Assembly (NCBI RefSeq): GCF_019090095.1
Contig: NZ_JAGQFP010000002.1
Span: forward strand, 1,054,001-1,118,000
DNA: 64,000 nucleotides
Source: Stutzerimonas stutzeri
Lineage (GTDB): Bacteria; Pseudomonadota; Gammaproteobacteria; Pseudomonadales; Pseudomonadaceae
Direction of reading: 5' to 3'
This document shows positions 26,148 through 36,652 of this stretch, piece by piece; position 1 is the first letter of the stretch; each line of letters opens with the position of its first letter. The notes under the pieces were generated by a model, which was not told where the DNA came from, ran no database searches, and was given only the letters and a program-made list of their open reading frames with translations. A program made the translations under genes and the position numbers.

Positions 26148-26675
26148 TTACTTCTGATAAGCCTCGGCAGCTTTGATGATGGCGGCGCGGGCGGCGTCTG
26201 CGCCTTCCCAGCCTTCAACCTTGACCCACTTGCCCTTCTCGAGATCCTTGTAGTTCTCGAAGAAGTGCTTGATCTGCTCGATCAGCAGCGGCGGCAGGTC
26301 GGTGTATTCCTTAACGTCTTTGTACAGCTGAGTCAGCTTGTCGTGCGGGACGGCGATCAGCTTGGCGTCGCCGCCGGCTTCGTCGGTCATGTTCAGTACG
26401 CCGACCGGACGGCAGCGGATGACCGAACCCGGAGCAACCGGATAGGGCGTGACGACCAGTACGTCGAGCGGGTCGCCGTCGTCAGCCAGGGTGTGCGGGA
26501 TGAAACCGTAGTTGGCCGGGTAGAACATCGGGGTGGCCATGAAGCGGTCGACGAACAGGCAATCGGTGTCGTGATCGATCTCGTATTTGATCGGCGCGTG
26601 GTTGGCGGGGATCTCGATAGCGACGTAGATGTCGTTTGGCAGGTCTTTGCCGGCCGGGACTTTGCTGTAGCTCAT
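26148..26675 (-). CDS. ppa: Inorganic pyrophosphatase
   Basis: This 175-residue family I soluble pyrophosphatase pulls biosynthetic reactions forward by hydrolysing PPi. Motifs include [17 protein letters not shown] near residue 29, [23 protein letters not shown] near 51-75 with the metal-binding aspartates, and KLIAVPHDK near 104. The second ATG (26675) is preferred because its GGAG is 8 bases away, while the ATG 6 bases upstream is almost on top of that site. It is a single-gene unit with its own terminator. Confidence 0.97.
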   Translation of the reverse strand: MSYSKVPAGKDLPNDIYVAIEIPANHAPIKYEIDHDTDCLFVDRFMATPMFYPANYGFIPHTLADDGDPLDVLVVTPYPVAPGSVIRCRPVGVLNMTDEAGGDAKLIAVPHDKLTQLYKDVKEYTDLPPLLIEQIKHFFENYKDLEKGKWVKVEGWEGADAARAAIIKAAEAYQK

Positions 26676-26728
26676 GAACATTGCTCCGTGGTCGGCCGAA
26701 GCGGCCTGGGGCGAAAAAAGTGGGCGCG

Positions 26729-26757
26729 ATTATAGGCGCACTGTCGGGCGTTTTGCC
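26729..26757 (-). promoter_or_regulatory. Promoter for ppa (strong -10)
   Basis: A perfect TATAAT lies on the minus strand at complement 26729-26734, 53 bases before the ppa start. The -35 region (complement of about 26752-26757, GGCAAA) is poor. A consensus reading only. Confidence 0.55.
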
Positions 26758-26815
26758 ATGCCGGTCGCGACGGACCTTTGCTGGCAGGGTGACGCGCGCA
26801 TTCGACGGTGCGAAG

Positions 26816-27628
26816 TCAATGGGGTTCCGCGTACGCCGGGTGGTCGTGCTGGAGCTGCTGCAGGCGCGTCAGCGGATCCTGGCGGTAGAACGCGGCCAGC
26901 TGCTGATAAACCTCGGGGAAGGCCTCGTGCAGCACGTCCGGCGCGCTGAAAAAGTACTCGCTGGTGACGGCGAAGAACTCGGCCGGGTTCTCCGCCGCGT
27001 AGGGGTCGATCGGGGTGTGGGCGTCGGGATCGGCGTCCAGCGTCCTGTTGAGCGCGTCGTAGGCGTGCTGCATGACCCTCGCCCAGGTGTCGATGCGCAT
27101 GTTGCGGTGCAGCGGCGGCAGGCCGTTGGCGTCACCGTTGAGCATGTCCAGCTTGTGCGCCAGTTCGTGGATCACCAGGTTGTAGGCTTCCCAGCCGCCG
27201 CTCTCCTGTACGCCAGGCAGCGCCAGTATGACCGGCCCTTGCAACCACGCCTCGCCGCTGTGCTCGCCGTCCCATTCATGCACCACGCCTGCCGAGTCGC
27301 GGTGTTTTTGCGGGCTATGGAAGTCGCCGGGATAGATCACGATCTCATGGAAGCCCTGATACCAGTTCAGCTCGGCCAGGTGCAGTAACGGCAGCTGAGC
27401 TTGGGCAGCCAGACGCAAACGGTCAGCCAGTTCCAGCTCCACGCCGGGCAGCGCGGTGAGCCGCTTGGCATGCAGAAACAGCAGGCTGCGCTTGCGCAGG
27501 CGCTCGGTTTCCTCCTGGGTCAGCCCGTCGAGGATCGGCAGGCTGTCGAGCACCTGTTGCCAAAGGGCCGGCTCGATGGCGAGGCGTGCCAGAATGCGTT
27601 TGCGGCGCCAGTCGCGAAATGACCACAT
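26816..27628 (-). CDS. mtfA: MtfA-type zinc peptidase
   Basis: This is a 270-residue cytosolic zinc peptidase of the MtfA family, which in E. coli binds the Mlc repressor and so affects glucose transport. The zinc motif VIHELAHKLDMLNG (HExxH) is near residue 152, and ENPAEFFAVTSEYFF near 215 supplies the likely third ligand Glu. The N-terminus MWSFRDWRRKRILAR is typical of the family. The ATG at 27628 was chosen; the frame extends to a TTG at 27685. No Mlc gene is in view, so its partner here is unknown. Confidence 0.9.
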   Translation of the reverse strand: MWSFRDWRRKRILARLAIEPALWQQVLDSLPILDGLTQEETERLRKRSLLFLHAKRLTALPGVELELADRLRLAAQAQLPLLHLAELNWYQGFHEIVIYPGDFHSPQKHRDSAGVVHEWDGEHSGEAWLQGPVILALPGVQESGGWEAYNLVIHELAHKLDMLNGDANGLPPLHRNMRIDTWARVMQHAYDALNRTLDADPDAHTPIDPYAAENPAEFFAVTSEYFFSAPDVLHEAFPEVYQQLAAFYRQDPLTRLQQLQHDHPAYAEPH

Positions 27629-27778
27629 GAGAGAGCTTCCAGCCGGGAGGGCGACAACCTTAAGGTGGGCGAGGTGCGTCGGCAAGCGGTCGCCTCGTCA
27701 CCAGATTGTTGCTTCGCTATGGTGGGCTGTCGGAAGGGCGCGTTGCGCGTATCCGAACCTGACCTTGATGGAGGCACC

Positions 27779-28207
27779 ATGAACGACTCTGTGAGTTCAA
27801 CCAAGCCCACGTTGCTCAATCCGCCTGGCCTGTACGACCCGGCACCGAACGGCTACTCCCATATCGCGATGGTGCCAGCCGGCACGCGGCTGGCCTTCAT
27901 TGCCGGCCAGGGCGGCGAGACGGCGGATGGCCGGCTGTCGAGCGATTTCCGCGAGCAGGTCCGACAGGCGATGGCCAACCTGCTGATCGCGATAGAAGCG
28001 GCAGGCGGACAGACGTCGCAGGTCGCCAAGCTGACGGTGCTGATCGTCGATCACAGTGAGCAGCGGCTGGGCATACTGGGCGAAGAGCTGGCGCGCGCAT
28101 TCGGGGCGCAGATGAAACCGGTCTGCACGCTGATCCCGGTACCCCGGCTGGCCTTGGACGGCATGCTGTTCGAAATCGACGCGGTGCTGGTGTTGCCGGA
28201 CCGATGA
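27779..28207 (+). CDS. RidA/YjgF-family protein
   Basis: This 142-residue protein has the YjgF/YER057c/UK114 fold: NPPGLYDPAPNGYSHIAMVPAGTRLAFIAGQGG near residue 13, then FREQVRQAMANLLIAIEAAG and KLTVLIVDHS. RidA deaminates reactive enamines from dehydratases, using a conserved Arg in an RxxV pattern near the C-terminus. Here the equivalent region reads VCTLIPVPRLALDGMLFEIDAVLV, with a possible Arg but a divergent setting. It is a RidA-like subgroup of unknown substrate. The start has GGAGGCACC just upstream. Confidence 0.82.
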   Translation: MNDSVSSTKPTLLNPPGLYDPAPNGYSHIAMVPAGTRLAFIAGQGGETADGRLSSDFREQVRQAMANLLIAIEAAGGQTSQVAKLTVLIVDHSEQRLGILGEELARAFGAQMKPVCTLIPVPRLALDGMLFEIDAVLVLPDR

Positions 28208-28253
28208 CTGCCGTGCGAGCGGCTGCGGAGGCAGTTGCGGCAGCGCTCGCAGT

Positions 28254-29060
28254 TCAACCCAGCAGGAAATTACCCACCTTTGGCTTGCCGTCGTCGAGGC
28301 TGAGTAGCTCCGCTTCGTCTTTGAGGTTCACGCCCGAGAGTTGCCGGCGGCAGGCTTCACGCATCAGGTGGATCAGGCGGCGGGCGGCGAGGTTGTAGCT
28401 CAGGCCTTCCAGGCGGATGTTGGAGATGCAGTTGCGGTCGGCATCGGTGCGGCCGACTTTCGGTGCGTAGGTGAAGTACAGACCGAGGCTGTCCGGAGAA
28501 CTCAGGCCAGGTCGCTCGCCGAGCAGCATCACCACCATCTTCGCCTTCAGGCGTTCGCCCACTTCGTCGCCGAGCGCGACGCGGCCTTGTTGCACCAGGC
28601 TGATCGGCGCGAGGCTCCAGCTATCCTTTTCGAGCTGTTCTTCGATGCGCTGGAGCAGAGGCAGGGCGTGGCGCTGCACCGCCAGCGCGGAAAGGCCGTC
28701 GGCGATCACGATAGCCAGGTCGTAGCCCGCTGGGTGCTGGTGCGCATGGTCGTCGAGGCGTTCGGCCGATTGTTCGTCCAGCCGACGCCCGAGGTCTGGG
28801 CGTTGCAGATAGGTGAATCGATCGGGGGCGGCGCTGTGCAGCTGCAGGCAGCGATAACCGCGCTGCTCCAATTGTGAGGCCAGCTCGTCTGCGTCCAGCG
28901 CGAGGTGTACCGCGTCGCGGGCCTGGGCATGGGCGAATTGGAAATCCAGCTGGGCCTCGGTCGGCAGGCTGGCGCCGGCGCGGCCCAGTGCGATCCGCGC
29001 GGGGGTGAGCTGGCGGAGGTGGGCCCAGGGGTTGATGGTGATGGGCGAGCGGTTAGGCAT
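28254..29060 (-). CDS. eutC: Ethanolamine ammonia-lyase small subunit
   Basis: This 268-residue subunit pairs with EutB to form the adenosylcobalamin-dependent lyase that turns ethanolamine into acetaldehyde and ammonia. Motifs are [31 protein letters not shown] near residue 10, [16 protein letters not shown] near 110, and [34 protein letters not shown] near 180. It lies 220 bases behind eutB, separated by a MITE-like repeat, not adjacent as usual. The enzyme's cobalamin need fits the BtuB/BtuF genes elsewhere in the window. Confidence 0.96.
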   Translation of the reverse strand: MPNRSPITINPWAHLRQLTPARIALGRAGASLPTEAQLDFQFAHAQARDAVHLALDADELASQLEQRGYRCLQLHSAAPDRFTYLQRPDLGRRLDEQSAERLDDHAHQHPAGYDLAIVIADGLSALAVQRHALPLLQRIEEQLEKDSWSLAPISLVQQGRVALGDEVGERLKAKMVVMLLGERPGLSSPDSLGLYFTYAPKVGRTDADRNCISNIRLEGLSYNLAARRLIHLMREACRRQLSGVNLKDEAELLSLDDGKPKVGNFLLG

Positions 29061-29122
29061 GGCAGTCTCGGCTGTCGTTCAAACACAATATTCTGGCCAC
29101 CTTGTGGGGCGCTATGCCGTGT

Positions 29123-29228
29123 GTAGGTTGGATTAGCCGACGGCGTAATCCGGCACCACTGACAGCGTTGCCACCCCGGTGCACGCGGCCGGTGCGCGGT
29201 AAAGCGCCTTCGGCGATTCCATCCTACG
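29123..29228. repeat. MITE-like / mosaic repeat between eutB and eutC
   Basis: An imperfect 10-base inverted repeat (GTAGGTTGGA at 29123-29132 and TCCATCCTAC at 29218-29227, one mismatch) bounds about 106 bases. Inside is a GGATTA...TAATCC hairpin near 29130. Such elements are common between genes in Pseudomonas. It has no coding capacity and splits the eutB-eutC pair. Only one copy was recognised in this window. Confidence 0.5.
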
Positions 29229-29280
29229 AAAAGCGACCCTTGACGTAGGAGGCAGGGGGTTGCAATGGTGCACCTGTTCT

Positions 29281-30675
29281 TCACGACAGTTGCCTCAACG
29301 CCTGACGAAAGGCGGGCGGGAGTTGCTCGCCCATCTGCAGTCGTCTGCCGTCCTGGCGCAGGATTTCCATCTTCGCCAGCCACGCCTCGAATTCTGGCGC
29401 GGGGCGCAGGCCCATGCTCTGACGCAGATAGAGCGCATCGTGAAAGGAGGTGGTCTGGTAGTTGAGCATCACGTCGTCCGAGCCCGGAATGCCCATGATG
29501 AAGTTGATGCCAGCGGTGCCCAGCAGCGTCAGCAGCATGTCCATGTCGTCCTGATCGGCTTCGGCGTGGTTGGTGTAACAGATGTCGCAACCCATGGGCA
29601 CGCCAAGCAGCTTGCCGCAGAAGTGATCTTCCAACCCAGCGCGAATGATCTGCTTGCCGTTGTAGAGGTATTCCGGGCCGATAAAGCCGACCACGGTGTT
29701 CACCAGCAGCGGTTTGAATTGGCGGGCCACGGCATAGGCGCGCGCTTCGCAGGTCTGCTGGTCGACGCCGTGATGGGCATTGGCCGACAAGGCGCTGCCC
29801 TGGCCGGTCTCGAAGTACATCAGGTTGTCGCCCACCGTGCCGCGCTTCTGCGACAGGCCCGCTTCGTAGCCTTCCTGCAGCAGCGCCAGGTTGATGCCGA
29901 AACTGCTGTTGGCCGCCTCGGTGCCGGCGATGGATTGGAACACCAGATCCAGCGGTGCGCCCCGGTTGATCGCCTCGATGGAGGTGGTGACGTGCGTCAG
30001 GATGCAGCCCTGGGTGGGTATCTCGTAGCGGCTGATCACCGCGTCGAGCATTTTCAGCAGTTCGCAGATGCCGCTGGTGCTGTCGGTGGCCGGGTTGATG
30101 CCGATGACGGCGTCGCCGTTGCCGTACAGCAGCCCGTCGACGATGCTCGCGGCGATGCCGGCGGCTTCGTCGGTGGGGTGGTTGGGTTGCAAGCGCGTGG
30201 ACATGCGCCCGCGCAGGCCGATGGTGTTGCGAAAGCGGGTCACGACACGAACCTTCTGTGCCACCAGAATCAGGTCCTGCACACGCATGATCTTCGACAC
30301 CGCGGCGACCATCTCCGGCGTCAGCCCTGGCGCCAAGGCGTTCAGGGCCGCCTCGTCGGCATCGTCACCGAGCAGCCAGTTGCGGAAGTCGCCCACGGTG
30401 AGGTGACTGACCGGGGCGAAGGCCCCGGCGTCGTGGCTGTCAATGATCAGCCGCGTGACTTCATCGGTTTCGTAGGGGATCAGCGCTTCCTCGAGAAAAC
30501 GCTTGAGCGGGATCTGCGCCAGGCACATTTGCGCGGCGACCCGCTCGGCATCGCTGCCCGCCGCGACTTCGGCGAGGCAATCGCCGGAGCGCGCCGGGCT
30601 GGCCTTGGCCATGACTTCGCGCAGGCTGTCGAAGCGCCAAGTGGTGCCGCCTACGCTGTGCGTGTATCCCGCCAT
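29281..30675 (-). CDS. eutB: Ethanolamine ammonia-lyase large subunit
   Basis: This 464-residue catalytic subunit has the TIM-barrel fold that binds ethanolamine and adenosylcobalamin. Conserved stretches include LRGRMSTRLQPNHPTDE near residue 175, DAVIGINPATDS near 210, and DLMYFETGQGSALSANAHHGVDQQTCEARAYAV near 305. FIMGIPGSDDVMLNYQTTSFHDA lies near 410. The length is normal. It is 13 bases downstream of the permease gene and shares its transcript. No microcompartment shell genes are present, so acetaldehyde is released into the cytosol. Confidence 0.97.
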   Translation of the reverse strand: MAGYTHSVGGTTWRFDSLREVMAKASPARSGDCLAEVAAGSDAERVAAQMCLAQIPLKRFLEEALIPYETDEVTRLIIDSHDAGAFAPVSHLTVGDFRNWLLGDDADEAALNALAPGLTPEMVAAVSKIMRVQDLILVAQKVRVVTRFRNTIGLRGRMSTRLQPNHPTDEAAGIAASIVDGLLYGNGDAVIGINPATDSTSGICELLKMLDAVISRYEIPTQGCILTHVTTSIEAINRGAPLDLVFQSIAGTEAANSSFGINLALLQEGYEAGLSQKRGTVGDNLMYFETGQGSALSANAHHGVDQQTCEARAYAVARQFKPLLVNTVVGFIGPEYLYNGKQIIRAGLEDHFCGKLLGVPMGCDICYTNHAEADQDDMDMLLTLLGTAGINFIMGIPGSDDVMLNYQTTSFHDALYLRQSMGLRPAPEFEAWLAKMEILRQDGRRLQMGEQLPPAFRQALRQLS

Positions 30676-30688
30676 GACAGGTCTCCAA

Positions 30689-32137
30689 TCAGTTCAGCGA
30701 TGCCTCGGCTTTCTCGATCGCCGCGAATTCCTCTTCCGGCGTACCCGCCACCAGGTGGTGCCGGCTGTAGAGGGCGAAGTAGGCGATGAAGATGCCGTAG
30801 ATCACCACGGCAGCGATCACTACCCGTGGATCGACCAGGAAGCCGGCCACCACCGCGATGCAGGCCAACACCAGCGCCACGCCGGAAGTCAGCACGCCGC
30901 CGGGCGTCTTGTACGGGCGGTGCAGGTCCGGCCGGCGCAGGCGCAGGACGATGTGCGAGGCCATCATCAGCACATAGGAGATGGTGGCGCCGAACACCGC
31001 CACCAAGATCAGCAGATCGCCCTGGCCGGTCAGCGAGAGCAGGAAGCCGATGATGCCCGGAATCACCAGCGCCATGACCGGCGCCTTGTTCTTGTTGGTC
31101 AGCGACAGCTTGCGGGGCAGGTAGCCGGCCCGCGACAGTGCGAAAATCTGCCGGGAATAGGCGTAGATGATCGAGAAGAAGCTGGCGATCAGACCGGCCA
31201 GGCCGACCAGATTGACGAAGCCGCTCATCCAGGTCGATGAGCCGTAGGCTGTGGTCAGCGCTTCCACCAGCGGGTTGCCGGATTCGACCAGGGTGCTGGA
31301 GCCTGCGCCACCGGGGCCGACCAGCAGGATCAGCCCGGCAAAGGCGGCCAGGATCAGCATGGCACCGATCAGCCCGCGCGGCATGTCGCGCTGTGGATTC
31401 TTGGTTTCTTCGGCAGCCAGCGGCACACCCTCGACGGCAAGGAAGAACCAGATCGCGTAGGGAATCGCCGCCCAGATGCCGACGTAGCCGTAAGGCAGGA
31501 AACTGCTGGCGCCTGCGGCAGTAGTCGGTGCGATGTCCAGCAGCTTGTCCACGGAGAAATGCGGCACCATCGCCACGATGAACACGCCCAGGGCCAGCGC
31601 GGCTATCGCGGTGATGATGAACATCAGCTTCAGCGCCTCGCCGACACCGAAGATGTGGATGCCGATGAAGATGATGTAGAAGGCCAGGTAGATCGCCCAG
31701 CCGCCGATACCGAACAGCGACTCGCAATAGGCACCGATGAACACGGCGATGGCCGCTGGGGCAATGGCGTACTCGATAAGGATCGCCGTGCCGGTGAGAA
31801 AGCCGCCCAGCGGGCCGAATGCGCTGCGGGCGAAGCCATAGCCGCCGCCCGCAGTGGGAATCATCGAGGACAGCTCGGCCAGCGAAAAACACATGCACAG
31901 GTACATGGTCGCCATCAGCAGCGTGGCGATGAACAACCCGCCCCAACCGCCTTGGGCCAGGCCGAAGTTCCAACCGGCGTAGTCACCGGAGATCACGTAG
32001 GCAACGCCCAGGCCCACCAGCAGCACCCAACCGGCGGCGCCTTTCTTCAGTTCGCGTTCCTGGAAATAGGTACTGCCAACTGCTTCGAAATCGACGGTGT
32101 GTGTCGGGGGTGTCGCACTGCTGTGTTCGAGAGCCAT
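30689..32137 (-). CDS. eat: Ethanolamine permease
   Basis: This is a 482-residue amino acid-polyamine-organocation (APC) transporter with about 12 membrane segments. Typical features are VGLGVAYVISGDYAGWNFGLAQGGWGGLF near residue 37, PTAGGGYGFARSAFGPLGGFLTGTAILIEYAIAP near 88, and AEETKNPQRDMPRGLIGAM near 235. Its place directly before eutB identifies it as the ethanolamine permease. The second ATG (32137) was chosen because AAGGA is 8 bases upstream. A sigma-54 promoter sits 44 bases ahead. Confidence 0.93.
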   Translation of the reverse strand: MALEHSSATPPTHTVDFEAVGSTYFQERELKKGAAGWVLLVGLGVAYVISGDYAGWNFGLAQGGWGGLFIATLLMATMYLCMCFSLAELSSMIPTAGGGYGFARSAFGPLGGFLTGTAILIEYAIAPAAIAVFIGAYCESLFGIGGWAIYLAFYIIFIGIHIFGVGEALKLMFIITAIAALALGVFIVAMVPHFSVDKLLDIAPTTAAGASSFLPYGYVGIWAAIPYAIWFFLAVEGVPLAAEETKNPQRDMPRGLIGAMLILAAFAGLILLVGPGGAGSSTLVESGNPLVEALTTAYGSSTWMSGFVNLVGLAGLIASFFSIIYAYSRQIFALSRAGYLPRKLSLTNKNKAPVMALVIPGIIGFLLSLTGQGDLLILVAVFGATISYVLMMASHIVLRLRRPDLHRPYKTPGGVLTSGVALVLACIAVVAGFLVDPRVVIAAVVIYGIFIAYFALYSRHHLVAGTPEEEFAAIEKAEASLN

Positions 32138-32180
32138 GGGGATCATCCTTCAATGGGTTCGGGTACGGCAGGATCGTGAA

Positions 32181-32196
32181 AGCAAAGGCTGTGCCT
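32181..32196 (-). promoter_or_regulatory. Sigma-54 (-24/-12) promoter for eat-eutB
   Basis: The minus strand reads aGGCACagcctTTGCt, matching GGCAC-N5-TTGC with exact spacing, 44 bases upstream of the eat start. Ethanolamine genes in Pseudomonas are known to be driven by RpoN with an enhancer-binding activator. No such activator gene is in the window, and I could not identify its binding site. Confidence 0.8.
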
Positions 32197-32302
32197 TCAG
32201 GATGGAGCGCTGGTTTCAGCAGGCGTCCGGTCGTGGCGGGGCACAGGCGCACCAGCCCGACGCCTGGCGGCGCGGGCGGGCACTTTTTCGGCGCATTGGA
32301 AG

Positions 32303-33823
<1,521 letters not shown>

Positions 33824-34028
33824 GGTGAGTCTCCGGGACTTGTAATTGTGTTGGGACTGCTGTGATTCAGCGTAGAACAAAGCCCGTTCGTCGGTTGCCG
33901 AGGCGACGTGCGGTGCGGCGGATGAAGGGCAGGGCCTGTGCTAATCTGCGCCGCAGTTTTCGGCGCCCACAGGCGCGGTCGAGCCGTTACGTTCGCTCGT
34001 GCGCCACGGCGTATTTCAGAGGTCATCC

Positions 34029-35378
34029 ATGCATATTCATATTCTCGGCATCTGCGGCACCTTCATGGGGTCGCTGGCGGTGCTGGCCAAGGAACTGGGC
34101 CATCGCGTCACCGGCTCCGACGCCAACGTCTATCCCCCGATGAGCACTCAGCTCGAGGCCCAGGGCATCGAACTGACCCAGGGCTACGAGCCCAGCCAGC
34201 TCGAACCCGCGCCGGATCTAGTGGTGATCGGCAACGCGATGAAGCGTGGCAATCCGGCGGTCGAATACGTGCTGAACAAGGGATTGCCTTATGTGTCCGG
34301 CCCGCAGTGGCTGGCCGATCACGTGCTGCAGGGGCGCTGGGTACTGGCTGCGGCCGGGACCCATGGCAAGACCACCACCAGCAGCATGCTGGCCTGGGTG
34401 CTGGAGCATGCCGGCATGAGCCCGGGCTTTCTCATCGGCGGCGTACCACAGAACTTCGGCATCTCGGCGCGGCTGGGCGGCACGCCATTCTTCGTGGTCG
34501 AGGCGGACGAGTACGACAGCGCCTTCTTCGACAAGCGCAGCAAGTTCGTCCACTACCGTCCGCGTACCGCGATTCTGAATAATCTGGAGTTTGATCACGC
34601 GGACATTTTCCCCGATCTGGCGTCGATCGAGCGGCAGTTCCACCATCTGGTGCGTACGATCCCGAGCGAGGGACTGGTCATCCATCCCCAGTCCGAAGAC
34701 GCGCTCAAACGCGTCATCGACATGGGCTGCTGGACGCCGGTGCAAACCACCGGTGACGGCGGGCAGTGGCAGGCCAACCTGCTCAGCGCCGACGGCTCCC
34801 GCTTCGAAGTGATCTTCGACGGCGTCGTGCAGGGCGTCGTCGATTGGGAGCTGACTGGCCAGCACAACGTCAACAATGCCTTGGCGACCCTGGCCGCGGC
34901 GCGCCATGTCGGTGTGCTGCCGAAGCAGGGTGCCGAGGCGTTGAGCGAATTCTTGAGCGTCAAGCGGCGCATGGAGAAGGTTGCCGAGGTGAGCGGTGTG
35001 ACGATTTACGACGACTTCGCCCATCATCCGACCGCCATTGCTACCACGCTCGACGGGCTGCGCAAGCGCGTCGGTGAGGCGCCAATCATCGCGGTGGTCG
35101 AGCCGCGTTCCAACTCCATGAAGCTCGGCGCGCATCGCGAAGGGCTGGCCGAATCGGTGGCGCTGGCCGATCAGGCGATCTGGTATGCGCCGCCGAATCT
35201 CGGCTGGGACCTGGCCGCGACGGTTGCTGGCTCGCCGGTCGAAACCACGGTCTGCGATTCGTTGGAAGCGATCATCGCCAAGGTCAAGGCTGACGCCACG
35301 CCGGGTACGCAGGTGGTGGTGATGAGCAATGGCGGCTTTGGTGGCTTGCACGTCAAATTGGCCGCGGCACTGGCGTAA
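34029..35378 (+). CDS. mpl: UDP-N-acetylmuramate:L-alanyl-gamma-D-glutamyl-meso-diaminopimelate ligase
   Basis: This 449-residue Mur-ligase family enzyme attaches recycled tripeptide from old peptidoglycan to UDP-MurNAc. The N-terminus MHIHILGICGTFMGSLAVLAKELGH is diagnostic. The ATP motif AAGTHGKTTTSSMLAW is near residue 110, NNLEFDHADIF near 190, and DDFAHHPTAIATTLDGLR near 330. The start at 34029 was chosen over one 30 bases upstream because the family begins there. It precedes ubiX as in related species. Confidence 0.97.
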   Translation: MHIHILGICGTFMGSLAVLAKELGHRVTGSDANVYPPMSTQLEAQGIELTQGYEPSQLEPAPDLVVIGNAMKRGNPAVEYVLNKGLPYVSGPQWLADHVLQGRWVLAAAGTHGKTTTSSMLAWVLEHAGMSPGFLIGGVPQNFGISARLGGTPFFVVEADEYDSAFFDKRSKFVHYRPRTAILNNLEFDHADIFPDLASIERQFHHLVRTIPSEGLVIHPQSEDALKRVIDMGCWTPVQTTGDGGQWQANLLSADGSRFEVIFDGVVQGVVDWELTGQHNVNNALATLAAARHVGVLPKQGAEALSEFLSVKRRMEKVAEVSGVTIYDDFAHHPTAIATTLDGLRKRVGEAPIIAVVEPRSNSMKLGAHREGLAESVALADQAIWYAPPNLGWDLAATVAGSPVETTVCDSLEAIIAKVKADATPGTQVVVMSNGGFGGLHVKLAAALA

Positions 35379-35565
35379 TGTGATCGGTGGGCTGAAGCCC
35401 ACCCTACGAGATTCCGAATAGGGCGAATTTGTTCTCAAAGCGTCGCGAGCGAAGCTTAGGCAAGGCGAAACCTTGCGAGAAAGCGGAGCTTGCTGGTGCA
35501 AGTGAGCATTTTGAGTAAGGTTTCAACGCAGCATAAGCAAGCGCAGCAGCTTTGGGAGCACATTC
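35379..35565 (+). ncRNA. Candidate structured leader before ubiX, three successive hairpins
   Basis: The mpl-ubiX gap holds three hairpins. GGTGGGCT/AGCCCACC at 35386-35403 (REP-like, and a possible mpl terminator), GCAAGG/CCTTGC at 35460-35476, and CTTGC/GCAAG at 35489-35502. The rest is A-rich compared with neighbours. It could be an interspersed repeat or an RNA leader; no known family was recognised. Confidence 0.35.
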
Positions 35566-36195
35566 ATGAACGGACCGGAACGCATCACCCTGGCCATGAC
35601 CGGCGCTTCAGGCGCCCAATATGGTCTGCGCCTGCTCGATTGCCTGATCCAGGAAGACCGCGAGGTGCACTTTCTGATCTCCAAGGCGGCACAGCTGGTG
35701 ATGGCCACCGAGACCGACGTGGTGCTGCCGGCCAAGCCGCAGGCCATGCAGGCGTTCCTGTCCGAATACACCGGCGCCGCGGCGGGGCAGATCCGCGTGT
35801 TCGCCAAGGAAGACTGGATGGCGCCGCCCGCGTCCGGTTCCGGCGCGCCGACCGCGATGGTGGTGGTGCCATGCTCGACCGGCACCCTGTCGGCCATCGC
35901 CACCGGCGCCTGCAACAACCTGATCGAGCGTGCCGCAGACGTCGCCTTGAAAGAGCGCCGTCAACTGATCCTGGTGCCACGTGAAGCGCCGTATTCGAGC
36001 ATCCATCTGGAGAACATGCTCAAGCTGTCCAACCTCGGCGTGACCATCCTGCCGGCGTCGCCCGGCTTCTATCATCAGCCGCAGACCATCGATGACCTGG
36101 TCGACTTCGTCGTTGCGCGTATCCTCAACCTGCTCAACATCCCGCAGGACATGCTGCCGCGTTGGGGTGAGCACCATATCGTCAGCGACGACTGA
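35566..36195 (+). CDS. ubiX: UbiX flavin prenyltransferase
   Basis: This 209-residue enzyme makes prenylated FMN, the cofactor of the UbiD decarboxylase in ubiquinone synthesis. Motifs are [21 protein letters not shown] near residue 6 (flavin binding), [53 protein letters not shown] near 103-150, and [25 protein letters not shown] near 165. The ATG is 187 bases from mpl, behind a structured leader. Its FMN need links it loosely to the riboflavin genes of the window. Confidence 0.97.
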   Translation: MNGPERITLAMTGASGAQYGLRLLDCLIQEDREVHFLISKAAQLVMATETDVVLPAKPQAMQAFLSEYTGAAAGQIRVFAKEDWMAPPASGSGAPTAMVVVPCSTGTLSAIATGACNNLIERAADVALKERRQLILVPREAPYSSIHLENMLKLSNLGVTILPASPGFYHQPQTIDDLVDFVVARILNLLNIPQDMLPRWGEHHIVSDD

Positions 36196-36237
36196 TCGGG
36201 CCCAGGCCTGCCGTTCACCGAAATTCGAGGAGATGCC

Positions 36238-36537
36238 ATGAAAGGATCGACCCTCCGGCTCGCCTCGGCACTGGCGCTTGTCCAGCTGCTCGCCGGGTGC
36301 GCCACGGTGCGTACCCTCGACGCCGCCAAACCCGGCGCGCCCATCATCTACTCCGGCACTCGGCTGGACTGGTACAGCCTCAACGGTGGTTGTTGCCCAC
36401 TGGACCGATTCGGTGCCGAGGCGCCAAGGCACGCCGCGCTGGATCTGCCCGCCAGCGCATTGCTGGACACCTTGCTGCTGCCCTTTGCCTTGGCGACGGA
36501 GCTGGGTATCGGGCTCGGTGTCCGCGGCGGGCTCTGA
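36238..36537 (+). CDS. YceK/YidQ-family lipoprotein
   Basis: This 99-residue lipoprotein has a signal sequence ending in the lipobox LLAGC near residue 20. It then shows the DUF1375 pattern: IIYSGTRLDWYSLNGGCC, a short proline-containing linker, and PASALLDTLLLPFALATELG. Members sit in the envelope and have no assigned role. GAGGAG lies 6-7 bases before the ATG. It is 42 bases after ubiX and may share its transcript. Confidence 0.8.
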   Translation: MKGSTLRLASALALVQLLAGCATVRTLDAAKPGAPIIYSGTRLDWYSLNGGCCPLDRFGAEAPRHAALDLPASALLDTLLLPFALATELGIGLGVRGGL

Positions 36538-36652
36538 ACGCTCTCCGCAGCGTGCGGCATAACTGATCTGCGTCCAGGTGCGGCGCCCTCACGGCTGACA
36601 TACTGCTGGCAACCGACAGCGCTGCGTAGGGGCGTGGCACAGGAGAGCAGAT

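Noticed and set aside
28204..28398. Short plus-strand frame overlapping the eutC 3' end
   Set aside because: Lies over the conserved C-terminus of EutC and has no features of its own.
29260..30789. 509-codon frame opposite eutB
   Set aside because: The opposite strand encodes a full-length, well-conserved EutB; no motif was seen in the antisense frame.
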